Positions 42,851-43,000 of a DNA stretch of 43,000 nucleotides are shown in pieces. Position numbers and translations under genes: made by a program. Numbering within the stretch: position 1 is the stretch's first letter; every line of letters begins with the position of its first letter. The notes beneath the pieces were generated by a model that was not told the origin of the DNA, searched no databases, and worked only from the letters and a program-made list of their open reading frames with translations. Source of the DNA: Azolla pinnata (taxonomy: Eukaryota; Streptophyta; Polypodiopsida; Salviniales; Salviniaceae); the NCBI GenBank assembly GCA_037176905.1, contig JBBBWG010027313.1:7034-50033 (forward strand). Direction: 5' to 3'.

Positions 42851-43000
42851 CCATCACCCCCACATCCATCTGATGCCATCATCATACATCAGTCATACAT
42901 CATATTATTACCATCAACGACCATCCTCGACGCATGCATACATATATCATGTACCCGACATGATTCATATGCATACATCTCATCATGATTCATATGCATA
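42851..43000. repeat. CATC/CATACAT-rich tail of the window
   Basis: CATCCATC and CATCATACAT units continue to the window end, with the unit CATGATTCATATGCATACAT present twice (near 42958 and 42984). Confidence 0.6.

Overview
This is nuclear DNA from a green plant (streptophyte), most likely a land plant. It carries spliced genes with GT..AG introns of 70 bp to 3 kb, long interstitial tracts of the plant telomere repeat TTTAGGG, telo-box promoter elements, and five genes whose closest relatives I know are plant genes. Seed plant, fern, lycophyte or bryophyte cannot be decided from the sequence alone. I recognised no CRISPR array, operon, tRNA, rRNA or intact transposon.

Layout. (1) 1-9700, + strand: the 3' half of a large TPR gene matching SRFR1/TTC13, a regulator of plant immunity, with 13 exons visible and the 5' part outside the window. 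(2) 9701-16258: about 6.5 kb without a recognisable gene. It is built of microsatellites, minisatellites, a duplicated composite module and three degenerate TTTAGGG tracts, one with a 140-bp higher-order repeat, followed by short CCCTAAA tracts in the opposite orientation. (3) 16259-18943, + strand: an intronless, GC-rich gene for a secreted LRR protein of the RLP29 type. It has a hydrophobic tail and several large low-complexity insertions. (4) 20893-25326, - strand: a two-exon APO-family gene for an organellar RNA-binding protein with two zinc-binding repeats. Its 5' side abuts about 0.8 kb of GATGGT-type repeat that stays open in its own frame. (5) 29334-35039, + strand: an AGD14-type ArfGAP gene with 13 coding exons, plus a 5'UTR exon and intron. 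(6) 36600-37220: an AAGTCAA-rich repeat field. (7) 37356-38815, + strand: ribosomal protein eL39 with an ATG-only first coding exon, a triplicated segment in intron 1, and a piece of intron 2 duplicated downstream. (8) 38816-43000: AT-rich intergenic DNA ending in a 60-bp minisatellite.

The genes do not form a pathway. SRFR1 acts in immune regulation, the RLP29-like protein at the cell surface, APO in organelle RNA maturation, AGD14 in vesicle traffic and eL39 in the cytosolic ribosome. The APO and AGD14 genes are divergent, about 3 kb apart; the RLP29-like and APO genes converge. The most distinctive property of the window is repeat expansion. GAT/ATC, GAA and telomere-like units occur between genes, and GAT-type and other simple repeats occur inside coding exons, where they keep frame.

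I found no convincing new multi-gene system. The best leads are the mucin/AGP-like stalk on the RLP29-like protein, the in-frame His-rich extension upstream of APO, the telomere-tract architecture, the repeat-built eL39 intron and the potential WRKY-site array upstream of eL39.
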